From Desulfobulbus rhabdoformis (lineage in GTDB: Bacteria; Desulfobacterota; Desulfobulbia; Desulfobulbales; Desulfobulbaceae), in assembly GCF_016919065.1 (NCBI RefSeq), contig NZ_JAFFQA010000008.1, positions 1 through 64,000 of the forward strand: a stretch of 64,000 nucleotides of DNA. The letters run 5' to 3'. The position numbers and the translations under genes were made by a program. This document shows, piece after piece, positions 47,051-56,344 of the stretch. The notes under the pieces were generated by a model, which did no database searches, was not told the origin of the DNA, and saw only the letters and a program-made list of their open reading frames with translations. The stretch's first letter is position 1; the number at the start of each line of letters is the position of its first letter.

Positions 47051-47371
47051 ATGGAAGGATTTATAGTCACATTCTTCACCCAGCAAAAGCGGGAGCAGGA
47101 TGGTGTCTCGGTTGCCAGCTGGATTGTAGAAACTGCAAAGCAACTTGGTATTCGTGGGGCCACACTCCTGGAGGCTCGCGTAGGCTTTGGTCATGATGGC
47201 CGTTTTCATTCTGAGAGTATTTTTGACCTGGAAGATCCCCCCATGCAAGTGGTGTTGGTCCTCACTGCGGATGAATGCCAACGTCTTTTTGCGGCAATTA
47301 AAAAGAAACAACTCTCGGTTTTTTATACCAAAACTGCCACAGAATTTGGTTTGACCTCAGAGCAGAATTAA
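47051..47371 (+). CDS. DUF190 family protein (PII-like fold)
   Basis: A 106-aa protein. The central pattern GATLLEARVGFGHDGRFHS followed by PPMQVVLVLTADEC is the DUF190 signature, a PII-like ferredoxin fold; GAGGAT-type regulators of ion channels use it. Its role is unknown. The MITE-like element ends about 33 bp upstream, so it may contribute to the promoter or leader. Confidence 0.8.
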   Translation: MEGFIVTFFTQQKREQDGVSVASWIVETAKQLGIRGATLLEARVGFGHDGRFHSESIFDLEDPPMQVVLVLTADECQRLFAAIKKKQLSVFYTKTATEFGLTSEQN

Positions 47372-47384
47372 AAAAATCCAGAAT

Positions 47385-47406
47385 ACCTTCCTCGGAAGGT
47401 TTTTTA
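47385..47406 (+). terminator. rho-independent terminator after the DUF190 gene
   Basis: ACCTTC-CTCG-GAAGGT with a T-run after it. It lies between the DUF190 and DUF554 genes, so they may be expressed separately or by read-through. Confidence 0.75.
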
Positions 47407-47424
47407 CTTTATTTCGAGATTATT

Positions 47425-48138
47425 ATGATTGGTCCTTTTATAAACGGCGCGGCCATCTTGGTTGGAAGCGTTACCGGCGCACTGCTTGGCCCGAGACTTA
47501 ATGCAAACCTCAAATCCCGCATGCCCATGGTCTTTGGCTGCGCCTCCATGGGGCTTGGTGTGGCTATGATAGTCAAAGTTAAATTTCTCGCACCAGTGGT
47601 CCTGGCTCTTGTCGTCGGTTCGATTATTGGAGAGCTCGTTCAACTGGAGATTGTTTTTCAGAATGCAGCGGTTCGTTCCAAAAAAATAATCGAAAAATTT
47701 ACAAAACCCGCAAACGAGATAAGCCAAGAGGAATTTTTAGACAAGTTCGTCGCCCTTTTGGTCCTTTTTTGCATGTCCGGTACAGGTGTGTATGGAGCGA
47801 TGAATGAAGGCATGACCGGAGATCCGACCTTACTCATAGTCAAAGCAATTCTGGATTTTTTCACTGCGCCAATTTTTGCTTCGACCATGGGGATAACCGT
47901 CGGTGTGTTGGCGTTTCCCCAGTTTGCAGTACAGGCCTTGCTGTTTTTTGGGGCCAGCTTAATCATGCCACTGACCACGCCCGATATGCTTGCCGATTTT
48001 TCCGCCTGCGGTGGTCTGATAATGCTCGCCACCGGTTTTCGCATTTGCAGCATTAAACAGTTTCCCGTGGCGAATATGCTCCCGGCTTTGCTGCTGGTGA
48101 TGCCGCTTTCCTGGCTCTGGGCCTCGTATCTTGGATGA
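47425..48138 (+). CDS. DUF554 family membrane protein
   Basis: A 237-aa protein with about seven hydrophobic segments. It starts MIGPFINGAAILVGSVTGAL and has GCASMGLGVAMIVKV, FCMSGTGVYGAMNEGMTGDP and GLIMLATGFRICSIKQFPVA, the DUF554 pattern. It is predicted to be a membrane transporter or channel-like protein of unknown substrate. Confidence 0.85.
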   Translation: MIGPFINGAAILVGSVTGALLGPRLNANLKSRMPMVFGCASMGLGVAMIVKVKFLAPVVLALVVGSIIGELVQLEIVFQNAAVRSKKIIEKFTKPANEISQEEFLDKFVALLVLFCMSGTGVYGAMNEGMTGDPTLLIVKAILDFFTAPIFASTMGITVGVLAFPQFAVQALLFFGASLIMPLTTPDMLADFSACGGLIMLATGFRICSIKQFPVANMLPALLLVMPLSWLWASYLG

Positions 48139-48232
48139 TGCTTTCGAAGGATCTGAGTATTGCGCGGGGCCACATGCTCTATCATAATTAAGATGCGAGG
48201 ATCCTAGGAGTGTTGGTCCGTTTCCGTTTTGT

Positions 48233-50401
48233 TCATTGGGCATGAATAATGGCATTCCGGCCTAATTCTTTTGCACTATAGAGGCCGTTGTCGACTCGTG
48301 AAATGAAGGATTCCATCTTTTCGTTGGATGTAAATTGAGCATAACCAAAGCTGGCGGTTACGGATTTTTCTATACCGAAATCATACGCCTCTATCGTCCG
48401 CCGAAGTTTCTCGACAAGTTGGCCTCCCCCTGAGGCAGAAGTATCCGGCAGAATGATCAAAAATTCTTCTCCGCCCCACCGGCCAAAATGGTCGTTATGG
48501 CGGATACCATCGGTGATGAGCGCTGCGATTTTTTGCAGAACTTCATCCCCTGTGAGATGACCATATGTATCGTTTATGGATTTAAAATGATCTATATCCA
48601 AGAGCGCCAGGGTTAAGGGGGCGTCGATCAGCTTGGAGCGTTCGATTTCCGCCTTCAGTCGTTGTTCTATTGATCGCCTGTTGAGGACCTGGGTCAGGTG
48701 ATCAACAGTCGAGTAGTGGTTGAGTTTCTCATTGAGCGCTTTGAGCCGTTTGGCATACATCCGCAGTGAAATATGACGCCATGTCAAAAAAAGAAGAAAA
48801 AGCGCCACAGCAACGCCAATCCTGATGAGCAGTGTCCGATCAACGAACTGTTTTTCAACTTCAATATCCAGCCATTTTTTATACAACCCGACTTTCTCCC
48901 TCTCTGTGAGTGAGGCCACTCCCTTGTCGAGAATAGAGTACAGGGGGGGCTCCCCCTTGCGGACCCCCATTTTCATGCTGTTCTCCTGCGGTACCGTGCC
49001 GACGATCTTGATATTCTCCAGGGCCATGGTCTCTATGATATTGACCACGGCAGGCAGACTGTCGATAGTGGCGAAGGCCTTGTGCTCACTCACCAGTTTG
49101 AGAGCTGTGCGAGTGTTTTCCACTTCTATAATATTGATCTCCGGGTGGTGGGTACGAACGAATTCCGTGATAAAGTAATGGGCTTGCAAGGCCAGAGTTT
49201 TTCCATAGAGCTCAAAATAATCACCGATAAAAGACGAATCTTTACGAGTAGCGATGACCGTGGCGAAATCAAAGTAGGGACGGGTGAAATCAAGAAAGCC
49301 CTGTGACTCTTTGGTCTTATTCATCAGGGGGATGATGTCACAGCCCTTTTTTTTAATAGTGGCGAGACTGTCTTTCCAGTTATTGGTGGGAATAAGTTTC
49401 AGGGAAAGATCAAGGCGCTCAGCGATTGTCTTGATCAGGTCGGAGGATAATCCGCTGTGCTTACCGGAACCATCAATAAAATCAAGCGGTGGCCAGGAAG
49501 GGTCCACGCATATTTTGAGGAGCTTGTGTTCGTGCAAATACCTTTTTTCCGGGACAGTGAGGTTGATCACGTTTCTTTCATAAAATTTGCTGGCCTTTAA
49601 TAGCCATTTTTGGCGAATTTTATTGAGTTCGTCACCGGAAATTTCATTGAGCCCCTTTTGAATAATCGAGTGAACCAGCGGCAAAGTAGAACGTACTCCG
49701 ATTCTGAGATCGGAGATAAAGGGTTTTTCAGTTACCAGGAACGCCATGCTGATGCCTGGCATAACCCGCTGGGAGAGGATGTAGTTTGTTACCCCGATCT
49801 CTTCCATAAACCCGTCGGCCTTACCTGTATTGACTGCATCAATACATGCCAGTATATCCCGCACCGGAAGGATATGAATCTTGGGATGATACTGGGGCAG
49901 AGTAATCTCAAGATCAAAGCCTGCGGGAATGGCAATGGTTTTTCCATCAAGGTCGTCTAATCCATGGTAAAGCCCCTTGTTTTTTTCGTGAACATACACT
50001 CCTGAAAGGCTTTTTACATAGGATGAGGTGAAGCCAAAGAGTGGGCGTCGTTCAGGCAGATCGACAATGTTGAGCATAACGTCGAGTTGGGCGTCTTTTA
50101 TCATGGCGACAAATTCCGTCCAACTTGGACCACTGACATATTTGATGCGCAACCCGGTAATATTTGCAATGCGGTTCATCACATCAATGCTTATTCCCTG
50201 GGGCATTCCGTTTTCATAAAAATTAAAAGGAGGCCAGTCCGTTTCATTATGCACGCGGATGGGGGCATGGGTAGCTATGAATTGCCGCTCTTGAGCTGTT
50301 AACTCCAATCCGTATAATTGGCCTGCGCTGCTCAGGTAAAAGAGAACAGAAAGCAGAATACAACAGAGCCGTTTTCCTGGTGTTGTCAGTGAAGGGATCA
50401 T
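48233..50401 (-). CDS. sensor diguanylate cyclase with two SBP_bac_3 domains
   Basis: About 722 aa from MIPSLTT at 50401, chosen because a signal peptide starts there; a longer frame runs to 50494. Two solute-binding family 3 domains (~35-285 and ~300-535) lie outside the membrane. One transmembrane helix (~540-560) connects to a GGDEF domain with GRWGGEEF and an RxxD inhibitory motif (RHND) five residues earlier. The first sensor domain contains NETDWPPFNF, close to the NEMDWPPFDF motif of the HD-GYP protein at 39127. It should make c-di-GMP in response to an amino acid or related ligand. Confidence 0.9.
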   Translation of the reverse strand: MIPSLTTPGKRLCCILLSVLFYLSSAGQLYGLELTAQERQFIATHAPIRVHNETDWPPFNFYENGMPQGISIDVMNRIANITGLRIKYVSGPSWTEFVAMIKDAQLDVMLNIVDLPERRPLFGFTSSYVKSLSGVYVHEKNKGLYHGLDDLDGKTIAIPAGFDLEITLPQYHPKIHILPVRDILACIDAVNTGKADGFMEEIGVTNYILSQRVMPGISMAFLVTEKPFISDLRIGVRSTLPLVHSIIQKGLNEISGDELNKIRQKWLLKASKFYERNVINLTVPEKRYLHEHKLLKICVDPSWPPLDFIDGSGKHSGLSSDLIKTIAERLDLSLKLIPTNNWKDSLATIKKKGCDIIPLMNKTKESQGFLDFTRPYFDFATVIATRKDSSFIGDYFELYGKTLALQAHYFITEFVRTHHPEINIIEVENTRTALKLVSEHKAFATIDSLPAVVNIIETMALENIKIVGTVPQENSMKMGVRKGEPPLYSILDKGVASLTEREKVGLYKKWLDIEVEKQFVDRTLLIRIGVAVALFLLFLTWRHISLRMYAKRLKALNEKLNHYSTVDHLTQVLNRRSIEQRLKAEIERSKLIDAPLTLALLDIDHFKSINDTYGHLTGDEVLQKIAALITDGIRHNDHFGRWGGEEFLIILPDTSASGGGQLVEKLRRTIEAYDFGIEKSVTASFGYAQFTSNEKMESFISRVDNGLYSAKELGRNAIIHAQ

Positions 50402-50505
50402 CTGCCGGGGTGTGGAAATGAGCCTACGGAAGCCGGGCACGATGGGAAACCGGGGAAAAAGTGGAACAAGGGGGCTTGGGATGAATATACTCATTTGCCT
50501 AAACT

Positions 50506-50528
50506 CTGAATCCGTGACAGCGTGTGAG
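50506..50528 (-). repeat. solo arm of the long-palindrome repeat
   Basis: CTGAATCCGTGACAGCGTGTGAG is the inverse complement of the right-arm consensus GTCACGGATTCAG. It lies upstream of the YaiI-like gene. Confidence 0.55.
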
Positions 50529-50674
50529 GGGGAAAGCTTATGTAGAAAGTCAATTCTGCCGTTAATCCTGAGAGATTACAAGGTGTACCTCTCTCTTTTT
50601 CTTTTGATAATTTTTCTGTAAGGTGCTTAGGTGACAGAAATCATTGGAAGAAAAAAGAGTTCCGGGAGGAGCGT

Positions 50675-51136
50675 ATGCATATCTGGGTCGATGCCGATGC
50701 ATGTCCTAAGGCCATCAAAGAAATCCTTTTTCGTGTTGCAGAGCGGGAAAGTATTTTTTTGACCCTGGTGGCAAATCAGCCGCTGGCGACACCTCGACTA
50801 AAAAATATTAATTCATTACGGGTGCCTGCTGGTTTTGATGGAGCAGATAATGAGATTGTTCAACGGCTGCAGCCCGGCGATTTGGTCGTTACCGCAGATA
50901 TACCGTTGGCCGCACAGGTCATAGCCAAGGCGGGGTTTGCCCTGAACCCCAGAGGAGAGTTGTATACAGAAGCCAATATTGCCGAGCGACTCAATATGCG
51001 GGATTTTATGGAGGGGTTACGTGCAACCGGTATTGAAACAGGAGGGCCGTCCCAATTCGGTCCTAAAGACAAACAAAATTTTGCCAACCAACTCGACCGC
51101 TTTTTATCGCTGCACTATCGTCGAGCAAAAGGATAG
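50675..51136 (+). CDS. YaiI/YqxD family protein (UPF0178)
   Basis: A 153-aa protein starting [18 protein letters not shown], with [14 protein letters not shown] and [18 protein letters not shown]. This is the conserved UPF0178 family, a NYN/PIN-like fold with acidic residues suggesting a nuclease. GGGAGGAG precedes the ATG. It ends 6 bp before the following transporter gene. Confidence 0.9.
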   Translation: MHIWVDADACPKAIKEILFRVAERESIFLTLVANQPLATPRLKNINSLRVPAGFDGADNEIVQRLQPGDLVVTADIPLAAQVIAKAGFALNPRGELYTEANIAERLNMRDFMEGLRATGIETGGPSQFGPKDKQNFANQLDRFLSLHYRRAKG

Positions 51137-51142
51137 GATGCT

Positions 51143-52348
51143 GTGAGCGGTACATATATTCGATATCTCAAAGAGATGGGGCCAGCATGGATAATCAGTG
51201 CCGTTGCCTGTGGCCCGGCAACCCTGGCCAGTGTGTCCATCGCCGGGGCAACATATGGCTACAGATTGCTTTGGGTCGTACTGCTCAGTGCCGTTTTCGG
51301 GACCACGGCGCAGTATCTTGCGGCCCGTTTGGGGATTCTTGAAGGGCAGGGCATAATAGCGGCGACAGAGCAGCATATGGGAAAGACCTGGGCCTGGATC
51401 CTGACCATCGATGGACTGCTTGCCACCTGGCTTGCAGCCATGGTCCTGATGAATGCCCTTGTCGGGGTTACCGGCCTGATCACGGGAATTGAAAGTCCCT
51501 TCTGGGGGGTAGGCTATGGTCTGGTTGTTGGTCTTTTCCTGGTGTGGAAGGGGTACCGCAAATTTGAAACACTGTGTAAAGTTCTGGTGTTGTTCGTTGT
51601 GCTTTGTTTTATCGTCACCCTGTTCATGGCTGAGCTATCCCCCCCTGACATTGGCAAGGGGCTGGTACCTCATTTTTCAGGAGGAATCGATGCCGCGCTG
51701 ATGATGGCCGCGATCATGGGCGGTGCCGTTCATATTACCATTATCGGCATGCATACCTATACCACCAATGCCAGAGGCTGGAAGACGGATGATCTGGCAT
51801 TGGCCCGTTTTGATACCGTATCGTCCATGGGGTTCGCCTTCGGCCTCTACAGTGTTGCAATTTTTTTGGTGGCCGCTGCAGTGCTTCATCCTCATGGAAT
51901 AACGATACGAAAGGCAAGCGACGCTGCGCTTGCCCTACAGCCTCTGTTGGGTGATAAGGCCATGCACATCTTTATGGCAGGTCTTTGGGGCGCGACCCTG
52001 TCCACACTCTCTCCCACCTTTATGGCCGGTGCCTATTTTCTTGCCGATAAGATGGGCTGGGAGCGTAATGTTGGAGATAAAGGCTTTGCCTTGGCAGTTT
52101 TTGCAGGCTGCCTGGTCAGTATGTTCGGCCCGTTTCTCAAGGGCAGTTTTTTTCTGCTTCTGCCGCTTATGCTTGCATTGGGACTGACGGGCACCCCTCT
52201 GATCATCGCCCTGATACTCTATTTGCTCAATCGCCCGGACAGTGCGCAGCGAAATTCATTCTTTCTCAACTGCATGGGAGGACTCACCTTGTTGGTCACC
52301 AGCTTTCTTGCCGTCCGTTTTTTGTTGACGCGTTTGGTCCTTTTTTGA
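51143..52348 (+). CDS. Nramp-family-related membrane transporter with altered metal site
   Basis: A 401-aa protein with about eleven transmembrane segments in the Nramp/LeuT arrangement. The first helix ISAVACGPATLASVSIAG aligns with the Nramp helix that normally contains DPGN, but here Asp and Asn are absent. The sixth-helix region reads IMGGAVHITIIGMH, where the usual motif is MPH. The transition-metal site is therefore not conserved; it may move another cation or solute. The start codon follows the YaiI-like gene by 6 bp (GTG). Confidence 0.78.
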   Translation: MSGTYIRYLKEMGPAWIISAVACGPATLASVSIAGATYGYRLLWVVLLSAVFGTTAQYLAARLGILEGQGIIAATEQHMGKTWAWILTIDGLLATWLAAMVLMNALVGVTGLITGIESPFWGVGYGLVVGLFLVWKGYRKFETLCKVLVLFVVLCFIVTLFMAELSPPDIGKGLVPHFSGGIDAALMMAAIMGGAVHITIIGMHTYTTNARGWKTDDLALARFDTVSSMGFAFGLYSVAIFLVAAAVLHPHGITIRKASDAALALQPLLGDKAMHIFMAGLWGATLSTLSPTFMAGAYFLADKMGWERNVGDKGFALAVFAGCLVSMFGPFLKGSFFLLLPLMLALGLTGTPLIIALILYLLNRPDSAQRNSFFLNCMGGLTLLVTSFLAVRFLLTRLVLF

Positions 52349-52388
52349 CGGCCATCCGCCTGTAGCCTTGACTCGGGCTTCTTGCATT

Positions 52389-53366
52389 TCAGGGCAGCAG
52401 AATGGAACTTCCGGTGGTTTTTCTGGCTTCAAGATCCCGATGTGCAGTCGCTGCATCTTTGAGAGCATATTTTTGGAGAATCTGCATCGTGACCACTCCG
52501 GAACCCACCACTTCAAAAAGATCCCGGGCATGCGCCAGAAGATCGTCTCTGTTTGCCGTGTAATGCATCAGGCTGGGGCGGGTGAGGAAGAGTGAGCCTT
52601 TGGCCCCTAAAAAGCCAATATCGATCGGTTCAACAGGCCCTGAAGATTGGCCGAAACTTACCATGGTCCCCAGGGGGCGAAGGCAATCCAGAGATTTCTT
52701 GAAGGTCGCCTGGCCCACGGAATCATAGACCACGTCGACGCCCTGTCCTTTGGTTATTTCCTTTACAGCGAGTGCGAAATCCTCCTGCTGATACAGGATC
52801 GTATGATGGCAACCATGTTTTTGGGCACGGGTGGCTTTTTCTTCGTTGCCGACTGTTCCGATAATGGTCGCCCCGAGATGGTTGGCCCATTGGCAGAGAA
52901 TGGAGCCAACGCCTCCTGCGGCGGCATGGACTAAAATTGTACTCCCCGGCCCAACCGGGTAACACCCTTTGAGCAGGTAACGTGCGGTCATTCCCTGCAG
53001 CATCATGCCTGCTGCATCCTGGGTTGAAATCGTATCCGGCAGGGGGACAAGCCTATGGGCCGGAATACAACGCACCTCAGCATAGGCCCCCGGAGGAACG
53101 CCTGCATAGGCAACCCGGTCACCTTTCTTAAATTCGGTGACCCCCTCGCCAATCACGTCGACCACCCCCGCCCCTTCAAGGCCTATGATTGCTGGAAGTT
53201 CCGCTAGTGGGTAGAGTCCGGTCCGGTGATAGATATCGATAAAATTGAGTCCGACAGCCTCGTGAATGATCCTGACCTCACCAATCCCCGGCATGCCAGG
53301 GGCGTGTTGTTCCCAAGTGAGTACTTCCGGTCCGCCAGTTTGATGTATCGTGATCGCATAACTCAT
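52389..53366 (-). CDS. zinc-independent quinone oxidoreductase (QOR/zeta-crystallin family)
   Basis: A 325-aa medium-chain reductase. Family motifs: GLNFIDIYHRTGLYP, GLEGAGVV, GDRVAYAG, MMLQGMTARYLL and the NADPH-binding VHAAAGGVGSILCQWA. No zinc-binding cysteine cluster. It reduces quinones or enones with NADPH in the cytoplasm. It is monocistronic. Confidence 0.92.
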   Translation of the reverse strand: MSYAITIHQTGGPEVLTWEQHAPGMPGIGEVRIIHEAVGLNFIDIYHRTGLYPLAELPAIIGLEGAGVVDVIGEGVTEFKKGDRVAYAGVPPGAYAEVRCIPAHRLVPLPDTISTQDAAGMMLQGMTARYLLKGCYPVGPGSTILVHAAAGGVGSILCQWANHLGATIIGTVGNEEKATRAQKHGCHHTILYQQEDFALAVKEITKGQGVDVVYDSVGQATFKKSLDCLRPLGTMVSFGQSSGPVEPIDIGFLGAKGSLFLTRPSLMHYTANRDDLLAHARDLFEVVGSGVVTMQILQKYALKDAATAHRDLEARKTTGSSILLP

Positions 53367-53694
53367 AGTCTGACCTCATCGAGATAAGAGGGTTCAAGCT
53401 TCTTTGAAAGGGGAGAGCTTTAAAGTGCGCTGTCAGCAGCGAACTGTGCCCTCAACTTGGAAAAATACTATAAGCATGAGTTAGGACCGTGCTACGATGC
53501 TTCTCCGCCCTGATCAGGTTGGGCCAGACTGGTTGTTGAGGTGTTCCAGGTGCCGTCAAGACAAAGTATGGGGTTTTTCGATCGATTTAAGCTGATTTTT
53601 CTGGGGGATTTGTATAAGTGCCGACATCATAGTCTCTGGCAAAAGGAACCCTCGGTATCTGGCCCCCCTCTGTTCATAGATCATAGGAGACGGT
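53367..53694. other. intergenic region
   Basis: About 330 bp between divergent units. It must hold the quinone oxidoreductase promoter. Small ORFs here have no supporting features. Confidence 0.45.
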
Positions 53695-54068
53695 ATGAAG
53701 GTTTTAGAAACTCAAATTCAAATAATGGCATCCAAAGAGAACGTATGGGATGTATTGACAGATTTTGAAAAATTTTCTGAGTGGAACCCTTTCATGAGAT
53801 ATGTTAAAGGGCGTCCCCAGAAAGGGGACAGAATCATGGTATGTCTTTCATTTGCCACCGGAAAGGAGTGAAATTCAAGCCTGTTATACAATCAGTGAAT
53901 GCTAATGAAGAGTTGAGCTGGTTGGGGCACTTCCTCTTTCCTGGTCTGTTTGCTGGTGAACATCTGTTTCAGCTTAAAGACGATAAATAGGGAATTTGTT
54001 TTATGCAAAAGAGGCCCTTCAGGGGAATCCTTGTTCCTCTGTTGTGGAGAAATCTCAAATTTTTCTAA
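53695..54068 (+). pseudogene. broken SRPBCC-domain (START-like) gene
   Basis: The ATG at 53695 has GGAGACGGT upstream and encodes MKVLETQIQIMASKENVWDV with FSEWNPFMRYVKG, a classic SRPBCC/polyketide-cyclase-type start. The frame stops at TGA near 53870. A shift recovers GVKFKPVIQSVNANEELSWL followed by FPGLFAGEHLFQL, then TAG at 53987, after which the same frame continues with CFMQKRPFRGILVPLLWRNL, the expected C-terminal helix. One frameshift, one nonsense codon and a truncated end show recent decay. Confidence 0.8.
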
Positions 54069-54109
54069 TTCGATGATATGAAACACTTTTTATCTCGTGT
54101 TGCAGGACT

Positions 54110-54697
54110 ATGAAACTTAAGGAATTATTGGAACATTTTAACCGAGGCCTGCCTGTACGCGAAGGGGACGATGCTCATCAGCTTTTGGTGGCATACAGTA
54201 ACGAGGCAATGCGACTCACTGCAGAACTCAATGGCGCCTATCACACGCCCGAAGAGGTGCGGAAAATATTCTCCACCCTGACGGGAAAAGAGGTCGATGC
54301 CAGCTTTACTTTATTTCCCCCTTTTTACGCAGATTTTGGAAAAAATATCACCGTCGGTAAAACCGTCTTTATTAATGCCGGCTGCAAATTTCAGGATCAG
54401 GGCGGTATTTTCATAGGTGATGGGAGCCTCATTGGGCATAACGTGGTGATGGCTACGGTCAATCACGGTTTGAGTAAAGAAAAAAGACATTGGAATTATG
54501 TTGCCCCTATAACGGTAGGGAAAAACGTCTGGATTGGTTCAAACGTGACCATTCTTCAGGGGGTAACAATTGGAGACGATGCCGTTGTCGCGGCAGGAGC
54601 CGTGGTAACTACTGATGTTGCCTCAGGAACAGTTGTAGGTGGGGTGCCCGCAAAATTTATTAAAAGAATAGAAACAGAAGGGAATGGATCGCGTTAA
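54110..54697 (+). CDS. maltose/galactoside O-acetyltransferase-like enzyme
   Basis: A 195-aa hexapeptide acetyltransferase (LacA/Maa type). An N-terminal ~50-residue cap (EAMRLTAELNGAYHTPEEV) precedes a left-handed beta-helix with repeats such as IFIGDGSLIGHNVVM, ITVGKNVWIGSNVTILQGV and TIGDDAVVAAGAVV. The catalytic His is in TVNHGL. It transfers acetyl from acetyl-CoA to a sugar. Confidence 0.9.
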   Translation: MKLKELLEHFNRGLPVREGDDAHQLLVAYSNEAMRLTAELNGAYHTPEEVRKIFSTLTGKEVDASFTLFPPFYADFGKNITVGKTVFINAGCKFQDQGGIFIGDGSLIGHNVVMATVNHGLSKEKRHWNYVAPITVGKNVWIGSNVTILQGVTIGDDAVVAAGAVVTTDVASGTVVGGVPAKFIKRIETEGNGSR

Positions 54698-54752
54698 TTG
54701 CTGACACGGCAACCCGAGTTGCGCAATAGCCTCATTGAAGGCAGATATCCCT

Positions 54753-54809
54753 CAAAACAGAACACCTTCCCGTCTATGTACACGAAAGACGAGAAGGTGT
54801 TTTGCTTTT
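54753..54809. terminator. bidirectional terminator between convergent genes
   Basis: ACACCTTCCCGTCT pairs with AGACGAGAAGGTGT around an 11-nt loop. T-rich runs lie on both outer sides, so it serves the acetyltransferase gene and the convergent membrane-protein gene. Confidence 0.8.
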
Positions 54810-54871
54810 GGAGTGGGGTCATTGTAGCAGACGTATCCGGTGCCATAAACCCGAGCCACCTTTTTGTCGGA

Positions 54872-56146
54872 TTATCCGAAATAAATGACATTGACGAGGT
54901 TGGCCAAAAGCCAGAGACTGATGACGTAGGGAAAGTTATTCACAAGAATCGAGCGTGGGGCGATTTGGTAGCGGCTGCTGAGAATAAGGCCGACCCCGGA
55001 GAGTGGGCTGCTGCCGGTTGAAACTGCCCAACTGGTAAGAAACAGAAAACCGAGCCGAGAGTGATCAGGGTGCATAGGCAACAACAGCGGACTGATGACA
55101 GAAATCCCTACCAGTGGGTGTACCCCAATCAGTCCAAGCCCGATGAGCAGTGCAGAGACCAGGGCAAAGGTGGAATGGGTGAACGTCTCGCCCCCAAAAG
55201 TAAAGATTTCAGGGGCAACCTGAATGACAGAGGTCATGCCGATGGAGAAGAGGCCGGCCGCAAGAAACAAGACGAACTGGCTGACTGTTGCTGTGATTCG
55301 AGTGCTGATAAACTCGTGCAGATGTTGGAGGCGGGGCCTCGGCCGCATAAAGAGAATCGCAGCGGGAGGGGAAACAAGACAGATGATCATGATCATGCTC
55401 AGATGGGGAAACAGAGCATGACCACTGATGACCGCCAGGGCAAGGAGAATGGGCACCGTCAGGCTTTCCCTACGTACCGGGTAGCCTGTGAAGGTGAGCT
55501 TGCGGATGTAACCGACCTCGATAATTGAATAGGATAGAGCAAGGCCAGACATCAATAAACCGGGCAGGAGGATGCGGTGGTAGTGCATTTCCGGGGCATA
55601 GGTCAGGGCCACCCCGGCGGCGATGAAAAAGGGCGACCACCAGGCCGCCGCACAAAAAGAACGGGCGAGAAGAATGGACTGCCCTTTACTGAGGGAATGG
55701 TTACGTGCCAGGCGGTCTCCAAAGACAAAAAGAATGGAAAGATTTATGACCGCACCAAGGAGGTTCGTACCGACTGCGGTGGTCAGCATGGCCTTTTTCC
55801 CCTGGGGGAGAGTGTCATCCTGGTCAGGAGGGTTGGTCAACGCAAGAAAGGAGACGGCTATAAACATTGGCAGGAGCTGAAGATTTTGGGTAGAAATTTT
55901 TTCAATCCCCAGAAAAACACCATGCCAGGCTGCAAAGAGTAATGCGATAAAACCACCGATTCCCAGAAGAAAAGCTTGCCTGCGCGAACTGGCTGGCAGT
56001 CTGCCCCACTCGATAAGGACCACCGACCAGGAGAGAATGACAACGACGAAGAAAAGCGGTGGGATGAGCTGACTGAGCAGAAAAAAGAATAAGGTGGCCA
56101 GGATAAGCCAGCCGGTATAGCGTCGTAAGCAGGAAAACAAAAACAT
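54872..56146 (-). CDS. polytopic membrane protein, ion-transporter-like
   Basis: A 424-aa protein with about ten to twelve hydrophobic segments. I do not recognise a specific family; the two-half arrangement with re-entrant-like NLLGAVINLSILF and STGSSPLSGVGLIL motifs recalls the ArsB/NhaD/DctM ion transporter superfamily. No signal peptide is visible beyond the first helix. Substrate unknown. No neighbour suggests a role; the gene upstream is the divergent second kor operon. Confidence 0.65.
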   Translation of the reverse strand: MFLFSCLRRYTGWLILATLFFFLLSQLIPPLFFVVVILSWSVVLIEWGRLPASSRRQAFLLGIGGFIALLFAAWHGVFLGIEKISTQNLQLLPMFIAVSFLALTNPPDQDDTLPQGKKAMLTTAVGTNLLGAVINLSILFVFGDRLARNHSLSKGQSILLARSFCAAAWWSPFFIAAGVALTYAPEMHYHRILLPGLLMSGLALSYSIIEVGYIRKLTFTGYPVRRESLTVPILLALAVISGHALFPHLSMIMIICLVSPPAAILFMRPRPRLQHLHEFISTRITATVSQFVLFLAAGLFSIGMTSVIQVAPEIFTFGGETFTHSTFALVSALLIGLGLIGVHPLVGISVISPLLLPMHPDHSRLGFLFLTSWAVSTGSSPLSGVGLILSSRYQIAPRSILVNNFPYVISLWLLANLVNVIYFG

Positions 56147-56250
56147 AGAGAGAAGGGAACAGGGAGGGGGGGATCAGGCAAAAGAGAAAAAAAGAAGCCT
56201 GATCTGATAATTTATTTCGTTTCTCTGCTCCTTATCGCGCTCCAGGCAAA

Positions 56251-56305
56251 AACGCATCTTTTTTCTCATGAAGCTCTGCTTTTTAGCCAGAAGCGTTTTT
56301 TTTAT
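56251..56305 (+). promoter_or_regulatory. possible leader hairpin before the second kor operon
   Basis: AAAAACGC (56251 region) is matched by GCGTTTTTTTT (56294 region), with a long intervening segment. The right arm is followed by T residues, so a transcript could terminate here. It lies 40-90 nt before korD, in the position of an attenuator. No leader peptide was identified. Confidence 0.35.
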
Positions 56306-56344
56306 GAGGAGATTAAGACGCTTAGGGGTAAGGTGAAGTATGGA

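Noticed and set aside
53541..53768. 75-aa ORF overlapping the SRPBCC pseudogene start
   Set aside because: It is in another frame, has no family features, and the SRPBCC reading explains the region.
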